DNA of 50,073 bases, taken from positions 1 through 50,073 of the forward strand of contig BBXU01002330.1 of assembly GCA_001598975.1 (NCBI GenBank), in the 5' to 3' direction. Made by a program: the position numbers and the translations under genes. Shown in pieces: positions 1 to 10,194 of this stretch (position 1 is its first letter; each line of letters opens with the position of its first letter). Under the pieces are notes generated by a model. It was not told where the DNA came from. It saw only the letters and a list, made by a program, of their open reading frames with translations, and did no database searches. The stretch comes from Parachlorella kessleri. Lineage: Eukaryota > Chlorophyta > Trebouxiophyceae > Chlorellales > Chlorellaceae.

Positions 1-251
1 GGNGGGGGGGGGGCGGCGGCGGAGGTCCGTGGGCAAAGCAAGTCGACAATTGTAGGGCGTGCGGACCAGCCAATCAAGACATAGTCAAGAGTCTGCGTTT
101 CCCGTCGCTCCTTGCGCGCTGTCTCACCAACATGGAGGACGTTATCGTTAGGGTAGGGCCCGTGAGTGGTGCTGTACCTGTGGCTTAGTTGCTGTCAAGG
201 GTGAAATCCCATAGCACAGACGTCACCAGGTCACAAACTTCCACTGTGCAG
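1..251. other. Left edge: G-rich start with one N, intron sequence
   Basis: The first bases are a near-pure G/GGC run with an ambiguous base at position 3, suggesting an assembly edge. The stretch ends in a splice acceptor at 250-251 before the first recognisable RNR1 exon. No upstream exon could be tied to the gene with confidence. Confidence 0.5.
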
Positions 252-2627
252 GTGACTGTGGAGGGTGACAGTGCGGCGGACGAGGCGCCACGAGTTGTGC
301 TGCGGCGCGAGGAGCCCGCGCTGAGCCTGTCGCGCCAGGTGGTCGCGGAGATGATGATCCTGGCCGGGGAGGCGCTGGGCATGCTGGGTGAGTCGACGCA
401 TGAGTCACCCACCTGCCCGTGCCTCCGGGCGGGCAACTGGCAGCCTCAGGGTGCAGCTGCTGCAGAGCATGGATGTCCCTGCTGAGAGGAAGCTGCCTTC
501 TTCTCTTCTGCGGCTTGTAGAGCCCCTCCTGCCTGGGCCGTGCCGCTGCCCTCCTACTCAGCTAAGCCGCTCTGCTTTCCGGTTGTACACAGGTGGCCAG
601 CTGCGCGTGCCGCTGCCCTACCGGGGCCAGCCGGAGCCGGTCCTACCCGACCCTGCGCAGCTGGAAGCCGTGCCAGAGGGCCCTTGCCAGGTGGGTGGGT
701 GGGTGGGTTCGGGAGGGGGGGGGGGGGGTATGTGTATCTTTGCTGAAGGGTCCTGGGTCAGATGATGCATGTAGAGCGCACCGCAGGAAGGTCTTTGCCT
801 TTTGGGTGGGCGGGAGGCTGCACGTGTATGTGTACATGTATGTCTTGCTCGAGAAGTCCTGGGTCTGGAGAAGCAGGTAGGGTAACGCAGGAGGGCCGTT
901 GCCAGGTGGGAGGGAGGCTGTCTTTTATAGCAATGGCCCTTGAGGAGCAGAGCAGTAGAGCCTCCGAAGGCGCTGTACTTGAGCCGTGCCGCGTGCCTCT
1001 TCTGGGGGCCTAAAGCTAGGGTGTCATGCATGTGTCAGACGGACGTCCTTCCTTCTCGTCCTGCTCCGCTCCTCCCCATGATGTATTGCCAGGCTAAACT
1101 GATGTGGGTTGCACGCTGCTGCGCAGGCCATCCTGCTGCGGAACTGCATGATCCGCAGCGTGACCATGACTAACGCGCCTGTCCGCCATGCGAGCCTGGG
1201 CCTGGAGGCGTACGTGCAGTTCTCCTCCCCCATCCGCAGGTCAGACAGGCAGGGGGATCCTCTTGTAATCTTCAGTTAGGAGGGGGCCCAAGTGTCCGTG
1301 CACTTCCCTTCCCTGGCTCGCAACCCAGGCAGGCAGGGGGCCTTGCGGGGGTGCTGACTTTGTTGGCCATGCTGTGCGACCTCAGGAGAAGCATCTGCCC
1401 TGCATCTTGGTGCTCTGCTGCACAGCTGGTGCATGAAGTGCCGCCGCAGCCGTCCCTGCTGGCCCTGCTGGGCTGGGGAGCCTGATGCTCGTTGTGCTTA
1501 CTCGTTGTCGCCCTGGGTGTCCAGGCGGGCTGCTGGGAAGTAACCACCTGCCGGAAGTTGTGATGAGGCTGCGATGTTTCCCAGCAGGCTGTGTGCAGCC
1601 AGCCCTGCCGTGCTGAGACCTGCTTTGCAATGCGGGGTGGGTGCAGGTACGGCGACCTGCTGGCTCACTGGCAGTTCAAGGCCAGGCTGCGGGGCCAGGC
1701 GCCACCGTACAACGCCGACGCGCTGGCAGTAGTCATGGACGGGGTGTCCATGATGGCACAGAAGGTGCGGCGGGTGGACCCTGTCCTTCCAATTTTTCTT
1801 TGCTTTTTTCTTCCTACCTTATGTATGTGTTCATGGTGTCAACTGATGGACTAGTATATCGGTCTGGTACAAGTGGCAGTGATTGGAATAGAACCGAACA
1901 GCCATGCCCTGATATATTCAGCTTGACAGGCGCACGTTCTTACTCACCCGCTCATTTCATCGTGATCATTTCCTCTCTTTTTCTCCACTAATCCTTATCT
2001 TGCCATTTGCTGCCTCCCAGGCGGGGAAGCTGGAGCGAGAGGTGGAGGGCTACTGGACGGCCCTCTACTTCCAGCAGCAGCAGCAGGCCAACCCGCGCTC
2101 CGTCTGGGAGGCCATGTTCCTCTGCTGGTTCAAGCAGGATGTGGGTGAGTCGTCGCGGGCGGCAGGGCTGTGGCGGGTGGCCGTGTGAGGCCCCAACTGA
2201 TCGGCCGGTCTTGTATAAGGAGGCGGCCTTGGTCTTTTGGTATGCACTTATTCGGGAGGCGTTCCGTTCCAGCAGGCTGCGGGTGCCCAGGCCATCCGCT
2301 CTCTTCCTGCCACATGCATGTGCGAAGGCCAGCAGTGATGCCTCTGCTGCTGAAGTCCCGCCCAGCACCCTCCTCCCCTACCTTGCTGCAGGCTTAGCCC
2401 GCATGCTGCTGACCCACCTGGGCCTGGAGACCATCGTGCGCATCCAGCGTGGCGGCGTCGTGCCCGGGTCGCGCATCTTTGTGCGCTGCTCACAGGCGGA
2501 CCCCCGCATGGGGGTGTTCCGGCTGGACGAGGTGCTTGATGCGTTTTTCAGCGAGGAGGATGTGGTTGGCGGCGTGGAGGAGGGGCCAGGCCTGCAGGAG
2601 TCGAGCTACGCTGAGCTGCTGGGCTGA
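252..2627 (+). CDS. RNR1: RNase II/R family exoribonuclease, plastid RNR1-like (5' end missing)
   Basis: Exons 252-387, 593-690, 1127-1239, 1647-1764, 2021-2144 and 2392-2627 join in phase; the stop is at 2625-2627. The protein is the C-terminal half of an RNB-domain 3'-5' exoribonuclease. Visible RNB signatures are VVAEMMILAGEALG, LPYRGQP, a PVRH motif, and the hallmark YVQFSSPIRRYGDLLAHWQ. The last exon reads as an S1-like RNA-binding end (VRCSQADPRMG...). The sequence resembles plant chloroplast RNR1, which trims rRNA 3' ends and degrades mRNA in plastids. The four-Asp catalytic centre and the transit peptide lie upstream, outside the window or in unresolved sequence at 1-251. An ATG at 132 is not convincingly linked to this frame. 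Family call is strong; plastid location is inferred from the plant homologue. Confidence 0.85.
691..728 (+). repeat. GGGT repeats followed by a 14-base G run in RNR1 intron
   Basis: Directly after the donor at 691 come repeats of GTGG/GGGT, then an uninterrupted run of G at 715-728. It lies wholly inside the second intron in the window and could form a G-quadruplex in DNA or pre-mRNA. Confidence 0.8.
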
Positions 2628-3382
2628 GGTGGGGTCCGCTTCACAAGGGAGTTGCCCTGCGGGGCTGTTGACAGGCGGCTGTGCATGCGGCCGGGGTGCG
2701 GAGGGTTCCTGGCTGTAACAGCTGTGGGAGCATTTAACGCCAGTGTGCCGCCCTGCTGTGGCATGCTTGTCCTGGTAAGTGAGCCAGGAGTGCCACAGCT
2801 CATGCGGGGCTTGGAGGCGGCATAACTTGTACAGTAGCTGTTGCTCGCGTGCCCCGCGCTTCTTTCTTACTAAACCTGGGAAAGCTGAACGCTGTTGACG
2901 TACAGTCCCCTGGCACACCTGAACCTGGGGAACTGCCTGTGTTGTGTAGTGCCTGGCTTTCTCCAGGCTGTTATGTGCCCAGGAGGTCCCGGTGATTAGT
3001 GGTAAACGCTGGTAGAATTCAACAGGGCGTGGGCATCCCCGTTTATATAGTTGTGCTGGTGTGCTATCTGGCATACCCTCAGCCAATTCATTTTGTGCGG
3101 TTCTGAAGGTCTTCGCTGGTAACTTCTTGTGTCCTTCCCGTTTGATTGATGTTGCTCGTGTCTTGCTTGGAACACGCCATTACTGTCGTGCGCTGGCACA
3201 TGTCAAGGTAAGCTTGAGAGGTTGGTTGTATATATGAGGTATAGCTTATCGCCCGTAGCGACGTAGCGACAGCCTTCGGCGCCCTTCTTGACTTGTTTGT
3301 GAGTTGTTCTACTCAAGAAGCCTGTTGTCAAGTCTGAGTTACCAAAGGCGCAAGCAGTAGCTGTCCTTCATCTTACCCTGCC
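2628..3382. other. 3' UTRs between convergent RNR1 and LPA2 genes
   Basis: No supported gene. The stretch lies between the RNR1 stop (2627) and the LPA2 stop (3383) on opposite strands, so it should hold both 3' UTRs. A TGTAA motif, the usual chlorophyte polyadenylation signal, occurs near 2714. Open frames on the minus strand here lack splice or domain support. Confidence 0.6.
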
Positions 3383-5088
3383 TTACAGCTGGCATGGTGG
3401 ACCTCGATTTTTCTGTGAAATGCAACGCCTAGCCAGTGTGTTTAGACAGCGAGGTGCCCCGCTGGTTGACCCCCACCACCCCTCCGCGGGGTCAACTCCA
3501 TCACTTCTGGTCGCCAGCACCGCTGCGGCCTTGGAAGTATGTCTGCAAGCGGGTGACAACAACTGACGCTGTGTGTTCAATCTCGTACTTATGAAAGACT
3601 GAATGGCTTATGCACACACTGTCCATCACCAGCCCTGCCAGCTGCACTCATATGCGCCATCAGGGGATTGCATGGCATGTGACATCCACTGTAGGCTCTA
3701 CCACTGTCAGAGCGGCAGCTGCCACACACACTTACCTTCCACAGGCCGTAGCCGCTGGAGCCCAGCAGGAACACGCCCACGCTGGGAGAGAACAGCGGGT
3801 AGACCACGTCCTGGGCAAACTGGTCTACCGACTCGCTTAGGAAGCCCTGCACCAGCGCAAGCAAGGCTTCTTGGAAAACGCAGGCAAGACCCGACGCATG
3901 ACTGCACCCATCCGTGGCTGTACAGTTCACCTCTACCTCTCATCTGTTCTCATTGCCTGCTACCATCAACAAAGGCTCGGCACCTTGATGTAGCACCTTG
4001 TGCAGCAAAGGACATGGAAACACAAGTTGGCACCCACGGTTCCTGTCAGTCTGCGTGGTTGAGCAGGCTACCAGACACCGGCTGGGGAGCCCATGCCGAG
4101 ACCAACAAGCTGATGCTGTTTGCAGCCCTTAGCAGCCTTTTGAAGCCATGCAAGCACGCAAGCTCTGACTCCAGTGTCGTCTAGCACCGATCACTCTAGC
4201 AGGGCGCCGAAGTGCCAGAGCGTCTTCTCTTCAGTCGAGGGAACCACCAGTTGCACGGGCCGCATGCTCACCCGCATCACCGAGCGTCTGTTGCAGCTAC
4301 AACCTCTCACAGCTATTACCAAGTTCCAGTGGAACTCACCGAGGCTCCTAGAAAGAGACCCTCTGCCAGGATCACCAGGAAGAGGACTGCCAGCGCCTGC
4401 ACCACCCGGTTCTCGATAACTTGCTCCCCTGTGAGCGGACCGCCGCCATACACCTGGTCCCTGGCTGCCGAGATGACCCGAGGTCGTTCCTTAGGCTCCT
4501 TTGGCTTCCGCCGCTTGGAGGCCTTCAAAGGTAAGACAGAGGTGGGTGGGAGGCAGCACTTTGGGGTAAGTTTCTACGGAAGCTGGGCAGACTTGATTTC
4601 GAAGCCTGGGACCAAGACGCAGCAAGGTAAGGGAGGGGGCCAGGACAGGGACCCCAGGGACGACCTCAAAACCCGAGTGCACACTGTAGAGCCAGTGCGA
4701 AGCAGGTGTGAGCGGTGGTAGCCTGGGCACGCCGCAGCAGAACCCAAAACTCACCAGCTGCTTCTCAATGAGCAGGTCTCCGTCTTCTTGAGGAGGGGCA
4801 ACGCTGCTGCTGTTACCACTGCTGCTGCCGCTGCTGCTGCCACCTTCGTTTTCTGCCCTTGCCAGTAAACGTGGTGGGTGTCGCCGGCATAGGAGCACCT
4901 ACGACAGGTGCACAGACCTTGGCAACCCACATGATAACAGCAAAAGTGAGCAACCATATGGGTAGCCTCAGTGAGTCACACACCTGATGTCTTCTAAGCT
5001 GTGACCTAGTCGTAGCAGCAGACGGTGCTCTGGGCCTTCGTGGCAACAATACTGGGCTTGCTGCTAAGACGATGGTGGCAAATTGCAT
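3383..5088 (-). CDS. LPA2: LPA2 (low PSII accumulation 2), photosystem II assembly factor
   Basis: Five minus-strand exons, all phase 0: 5088-4984, 4898-4755, 4522-4340, 3846-3736 and 3412-3383, giving 190 aa. Residues 1-35 are rich in Ala/Ser/Arg and fit a chloroplast transit peptide. A Ser/Gly-rich linker and a Lys/Arg/Pro-rich stretch follow. Two membrane segments end the protein: one after ENRVVQ (about 120-143) and one at VVYPLFSPSVGVFLLGSSGYG (about 158-178). Length, order and the motif between the helices (GASGFLSESVD) match plant LPA2, a thylakoid protein that aids early PSII assembly (CP43-related). The last exon has only nine codons plus stop and is the least certain; reading through the 3735 donor would give a different tail. 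The gene is head-to-head with the GAF-PAS-kinase. Confidence 0.82.
4801..4845 (-). repeat. Triplet-repeat tract coding poly-Ser/Gly in LPA2
   Basis: GCT/GCC-type triplets on the plus strand encode the Ser/Gly-rich linker after the LPA2 transit peptide. It lies in exon 2 and probably varies in length between strains. Confidence 0.7.
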
Positions 5089-5344
5089 GGTGCCCCAGGT
5101 TTGGTGTAAAACGGTGCCCTCTTAGGCTGATTATTGGGAACAGTTGAGCCACTGGAGGAAATATTCAAAGCAACGGAAACGCAACGAACAACAGGTGTAG
5201 CTAAATATCTGCAGAGCAGGCGCGCCCGCCTTGGAGGCACAAGTTTTCGCCTGGCTCAAAACCAACCCGCCAACCCGATCTCCCCAACTGGACCTGTACC
5301 TAACAGGCCCTTCACACACGCGCAAGAAGCGTTCTTCTGAACAG
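5089..5344. promoter_or_regulatory. Shared divergent promoter region of LPA2 and the GAF-PAS-kinase
   Basis: Only about 256 bp separate the LPA2 start codon (5088, minus) from the first in-frame ATG of the kinase (5345, plus). The kinase frame has a stop at 5198-5200. Both transcripts must start inside this gap or overlap each other. No specific box is assigned. Confidence 0.5.
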
Positions 5345-8300
5345 ATGCCTGGATGTGTATGTTCTCGACATCTGCCTGAGGTAAGGCAGGAAGGAGAGCT
5401 CTCAACAACTTTGGCTCGCTCTATCAGACAAGCTTTCGTACCCCTACAAGAGTCAGGGCTTTGTAAACACCCGCAGACGGAGGGCGGCGACTTCTCCGAG
5501 ACAGCGGCCCCACCAGCCTGCCCCAGTCCTCTGTCCCAGAGCACGGCCTGGACGTCCTCCCCTGCTGCACCCCCGCCTCCAAATGAAGAGCAGCGGCTAA
5601 GTGCTCTGGCATCCTGCAAGTGCTTAGACACTGGCGAGGAGCAGTGCTTCAACAGCATCGTGACGCTGCTGAGAGATCATTTCCAGGCCACCGCCGCGGC
5701 TGTATCTCTGGTTGACCGGAACAGGCTGTGGTACGTCTGCTCCATCACGTCACTGACTCAGCTGGAATTATGATAGAGGCGGCCTGAAGTGAGTCACGGC
5801 ATACCCCTGCTGCATCCTTGGGAGCAGCAGCACCTTAGAACTGAATAAAACCTGGCTTGTGATGCCCAGGTTAAAAGCGGCTGCCGGCTATGATGCTAAG
5901 GAACTTGACCGGCATGCAACTTGCTGTACGTGGGTGCTTTTGCCAGAGGTGCCCACGATGCTTGTTGTGGAAGACACCTTGCTGGATGCAAGGTAAGGGT
6001 AACTGCCCTCCAAGAAGGGTCCTGCACGTGAGAGGGGCGGAGGCCTCATGCATGAATCTGTCTCCCACATGACAGCTGGAGGTGCGATTGGGCATGCTAG
6101 GTTTCTGTGCATCTGAGCCCTGCTACGTGGTTGCACTGCAGGTTCCGCAAAGGTGCGCTGGTGCTTGGTCCTCCATACATCCGCTTTTATGCTGGTGCCC
6201 CGCTGATTGGGTCAGACGGAGCCCGCTATGGCTCTCTGTGAGTGTGCTGCTAAATTTTGATATATCGTGGCGCTCGTTGCTCTTAGTGCTCTAGTGCCTC
6301 CATAGTCCAAGCCGTGATAATATGCAACGTGCTTGTAGTGGGTTGAACCGTAGGTCTGTGGCTTAACATGGTAAGACCCATGACCCAGTCCAGCAAAGGC
6401 TGTTGCAGGTGCATCGTAGATGTAAAGCCACGCTCGCTGTCAGTGGAATCTTGCAACATCATTTGTAATGTAAGTGGACTTTCACTCTGACCTTCAACGA
6501 CATCACTGGGTCGCACCACGTGTCTAACATGCGTACTGTGCCAAACTCACTTGCGCAGATGGCGGAGCTAGTGGTACGGGAGCTGGAGGAGGGCAGGGTG
6601 AGTCGTGCGACTGGCGCTTCCATCCGTGTCACACTGCTGTCCCCTGAGGCCAAATGATCTTGCTGGCAACTTCCTTGACTGTCTCACAGATTTAATCCAG
6701 CTTAGCTCGCTGTAGCTTGAACACGCCAAGATTTGTCCACCGTGACATGGTGCAGATGGCTGAGCTAAGGCAAAAGCAGCTGCAAGGAAATCAGCGTGAC
6801 CAGGCCCTGCTGCGGTCACTCAGCAGACACGCCGATGGCGTGGCAATGGTGGATGCGCGGAGCGCCAATTGGACCCTGCATTATATCAATGACGCCTTCA
6901 CCCGGATTACAGGTTTGACGCTCGTTAGTTGTCCACAGCGCAGGCGTTTCCTATGGTGGCTGATTGCGCCACTGCTCCCTGTCGACTTTTGACACTGTCA
7001 CGGGATGTTGTTCCGTTGCTTGCAGGTATTCAGCCGCCGTCCATGCCGGCCACCGAGGGGCTGTGGGAACACTTCGAGTTTGTTTCTGCCACATCCAGGG
7101 TAAGATCGGCAAGCTGAGACTGGCCAGGTCCTGCATGTGTGTTGATGTGCATGCAGTTGTCAAACCTGCAGCCACACTGACAGCCTTCCCACGGCTTCAG
7201 GGCCGGCCTCTGCGCACATATAAGGAGGCAATTGATGCTGGCGAGCCCTTCAGCCTGGTAGTTGCTCCCAAAGGCCGACCTGACCAGCGCCTGCAACTCA
7301 GCTACAGGTACAGCGTACAAAGCAAGCTTTTGGCTCGGGCCTCTGGGAACACCCTGTGCCTACCACGTCCTTTGGCAAGACAGGTGCAGACTATTTTCAC
7401 ACCCAGTCAAGTGCTGGCTGTTTTGCAGAAAAGCTGCAAGCCAGATCCTCAGCGGAGCGCCCCTCATTGCGGTCCCCTCTTTTGTGGGGCACACACATGG
7501 AGCCAGCAGCGCAGGGCATCTGATTGAGGAGCTTAGCTTCGTCACCATCAGCCCCACTGTAGCAAGTGCTGCTGGCAGCCTCGATAGCTCTCCCGAAGAC
7601 CCAGTCCTCGCCCAGCCCCCTGCCAACAAGGCTGAGTCGGGCATAGTAAACCCCCAGAAGGAGCTGATCCCTCTGGAGCCTGGGAGCTGTCTAAGCCCCC
7701 GCATTGCTGCCGTCCACCCTGGCACAGTCAAGGCCATGGGGTCGATGGCAGCTGAGAAGCTGATCCCAAGTGTGAAACTTGGTGTGTTCATCGGCATGGG
7801 GAGCTATGGGAAGGTGAGACCCGCCAATGCGAAGCTTGTGCTTCGCTCAACAAGGTGGTCCATGGGAGGTGTGTCTTGGACAGGGAGGTGGTGAGTCCAG
7901 GATACAGTTAGGTAGGGTCGTAGCTAGTGGTCTCTAACTAGCTGCACAGTGAGGAAAAGGTTGGGTGTTTATGCTGATGCAGACCTACCGTGCGCTGTGG
8001 AAGGGTGCACCGGTGGCTGTCAAAATAATTGACCTGGTGCTGGAACCTGGCAACCTAGTGCAAGAGGATGCCGTGCTGGGGGCCCTGGAAGGGCGGGAGG
8101 GCATCCGCCACCCGTGCCTGTGCCAGACTTGGGAGTGGTGTTGCCGCCCGGTGACAGTGAGTGGAGTCATGGCGCGGTGTAGTTGAGCACAGTGGCGGAC
8201 GTCATGAGAAGGCTAGTTGAAGAGGAATGGGTCATGAGCAAGGCTGTTGCCTATAGGTGCTTCACCACACTCTCAAGACTTCCCGGCAGCAAGTAAGGCA

Positions 8301-9559
8301 TAGCTGTGCCGTGCAGGGCGCCGATATAGAGGCTGCCAAGGGGGTGTCCCACGAGCTGTGGCTGGTTACAGAAATGTCCAATCGTGGCTCTCTCCGTGAG
8401 TGATTGTTGCTAGTGGTGCTAAGTGTGTAAGGCTGTTGGTTGTCGGACCATCACTGCCCCACTGGGCTGGTGGAGCGGTCCTTAAGTGACGTTTACAGCC
8501 CCAGCAGGCCTTGCTGTGTCATGAAAATGTGGAATGCTGAGTCGGGAATCTTGCTAGAACCCTTCAGGCGATGCCATTGATCGGGGACGGCTGCGCTCCA
8601 AGCCCGCTGGCGTGGAGGGCACGCCATGCCTGGCTTCCGTCCTGCGCACCGCCCAGGAGATAGCCGCGGCATGCTCCTACCTGCATGACAATGGGATTGT
8701 ACATGGCGACCTGTGAGCACAAGTTCCTGGGCTACCGGCTCGATATGACAGGCCTTGCATTCTGGCTTGCATTGTCCAGCGGTGTCTGACCTCAGGACCA
8801 AGGTCTGCTCTGTACCTGCCGCAAGTAGGTGATGTCTGGACCTCCAATCAAATAGCAAGCCTGCGCGTGCAGGAGTAGCCACAATGTGGTCCTGACAGCG
8901 TCTGCAAAGGACAATCGCAAGTTCAATGTCCAGGTGAGTTGTACTGGGTTTTGAAAGCCAGCTGTGTGTTAGCTTTGTCGGAGCATTCCTTGAGCAGTGG
9001 GACATCAAATCCTCACATGTGTCCCCCCAGTACCTCCAGGTCACGCACTTTGGGCTTCATGTGCTGCCTGTGCCTGGCGCACGCTCCCCGTCGCTGTGCA
9101 CACTCATCGCCTCAGCCCCAGAGGTGCTGAAGGCTGGCGTGGAGCGTCCCTCTGCCCTACACCCCAGCTCAGATGTCTACTCCTTTGGTGTGCTGCTGTG
9201 GGAGATGTGGTGCGGGCAGCACCCTTTCCTTGGCATGGAGGCGCCCAAGCTTATTGAGCTGGTGACCTCTGCCAAGCAGTTGCCGCTGGCCATGCCGCCT
9301 GACACTCCCAAACAGTTGGAGGTAAGCCGCGCCTCTTTCTTTTGACAGCCCAGAAAGCATCCCACAACCTATCTGCCGTAAAGTTGCATTCTGCATGTTC
9401 CCCAGGCATGGCAGAGGCTGACTTGGAGTGTGCTGGGGGTTCTGTCTGCAGGACCTATTCCGAGCTTGTGCGTGCTTTGAGCCAAGCCAGCGACCTAGCT
9501 TTGACCTCATACTGGAACGCCTGTCAGCCATGTGGGAAGAAATTTCCCCTGGGGAGTAA
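5345..9559 (+). CDS. GAF-PAS-TKL protein kinase with altered DFG motif
   Basis: Fourteen exons join in phase to 720 aa: 5345-5730, 6142-6237, 6409-6469, 6559-6597, 6756-6912, 7026-7099, 7201-7307, 7429-7813, 7983-8156, 8317-8395, 8568-8712, 8873-8933, 9031-9321 and 9452-9559. A GAF domain (about 85-194) contains FYAGAPLIGSDGARYGSLC. A PAS domain (about 205-306) contains YINDAFTRITG and lacks the LOV flavin cysteine motif. The Raf/TKL-like kinase domain (about 425-715) has P-loop IGMGSYGK, AVKI lysine, catalytic loop HGDLSSHNVVL, APE as SAPEVL, and DVYSFGVLLWEMW. The Mg-binding DFG reads HFG (His codon at 9046). Chlorophytes carry many PAS/GAF-TKL kinases; the ligand and substrate here are unknown. 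The start is the first ATG after an in-frame stop. The exon 5 donor (GTTTGA) is weak. Confidence 0.8.
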
Positions 9560-10194
9560 TGGGGAGTTGAAACAGAGATGCAGGCGCCCTCCCGCCTGCC
9601 ACTGCGGGCAGCGGCACTATGGCAGCTTCTGAAGGCTGGAGGATTATCATCACTGTGGGTTATGATTTGGCTTGGAATTCCATGGATTTTGACTGGTCAG
9701 GACAAAGTTTCAGTACTGCTAGTAGGACATGTTGGTTCTGCTACTCATGTGTAAGCCTTGCGGCTCCTCGCAGTTACTCCGGACTTTCCCGAAGGAGGGC
9801 TTTGAGGGTGGTATATGTACAGAGCAGGGCGGCACGGTGGGATGTACGGGAGGACAAGGGACAGCAGCACGGCGAGATGTGCCCCCCGGAAGTTGAGGGA
9901 CACGTGGCGTGGCGTGGTACTGACGGTAGTCAGGATGGCTAGATCAGGATACCCAGAATTTCGAGTTGCTTACAGCAATCCGAACTGCAGTGATTGAGAG
10001 TTACCCTTGTAGCTCTGAACAGCATTCCACCGAACCCCAGTTGACAGCATCCCACCTGACCGGACTCCGGACTCGGAGTCACGTTTTCTTCGGTACAAAT
10101 GCACTTTTGCCAGGGTAGGGTATTAAGGGACGGCTTCGTAACCGGCTTCCAAACCGGCTCCCCACCATCCCGATATAGGCAGGACGGTAGCGCT
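9560..10194. other. Kinase 3' UTR and start of duplicated unit 1
   Basis: No gene is seen. The kinase 3' UTR runs into sequence that matches the region upstream of the second RWP-RK copy (from about 16470), so the left border of the duplication lies near 9890. TGTAA occurs near 9746. Confidence 0.55.

Noticed and set aside
2490..3086. 198-residue minus-strand open frame after RNR1
   Set aside because: It overlaps the RNR1 last exon and 3' UTR on the opposite strand; no domain, no splice partners.
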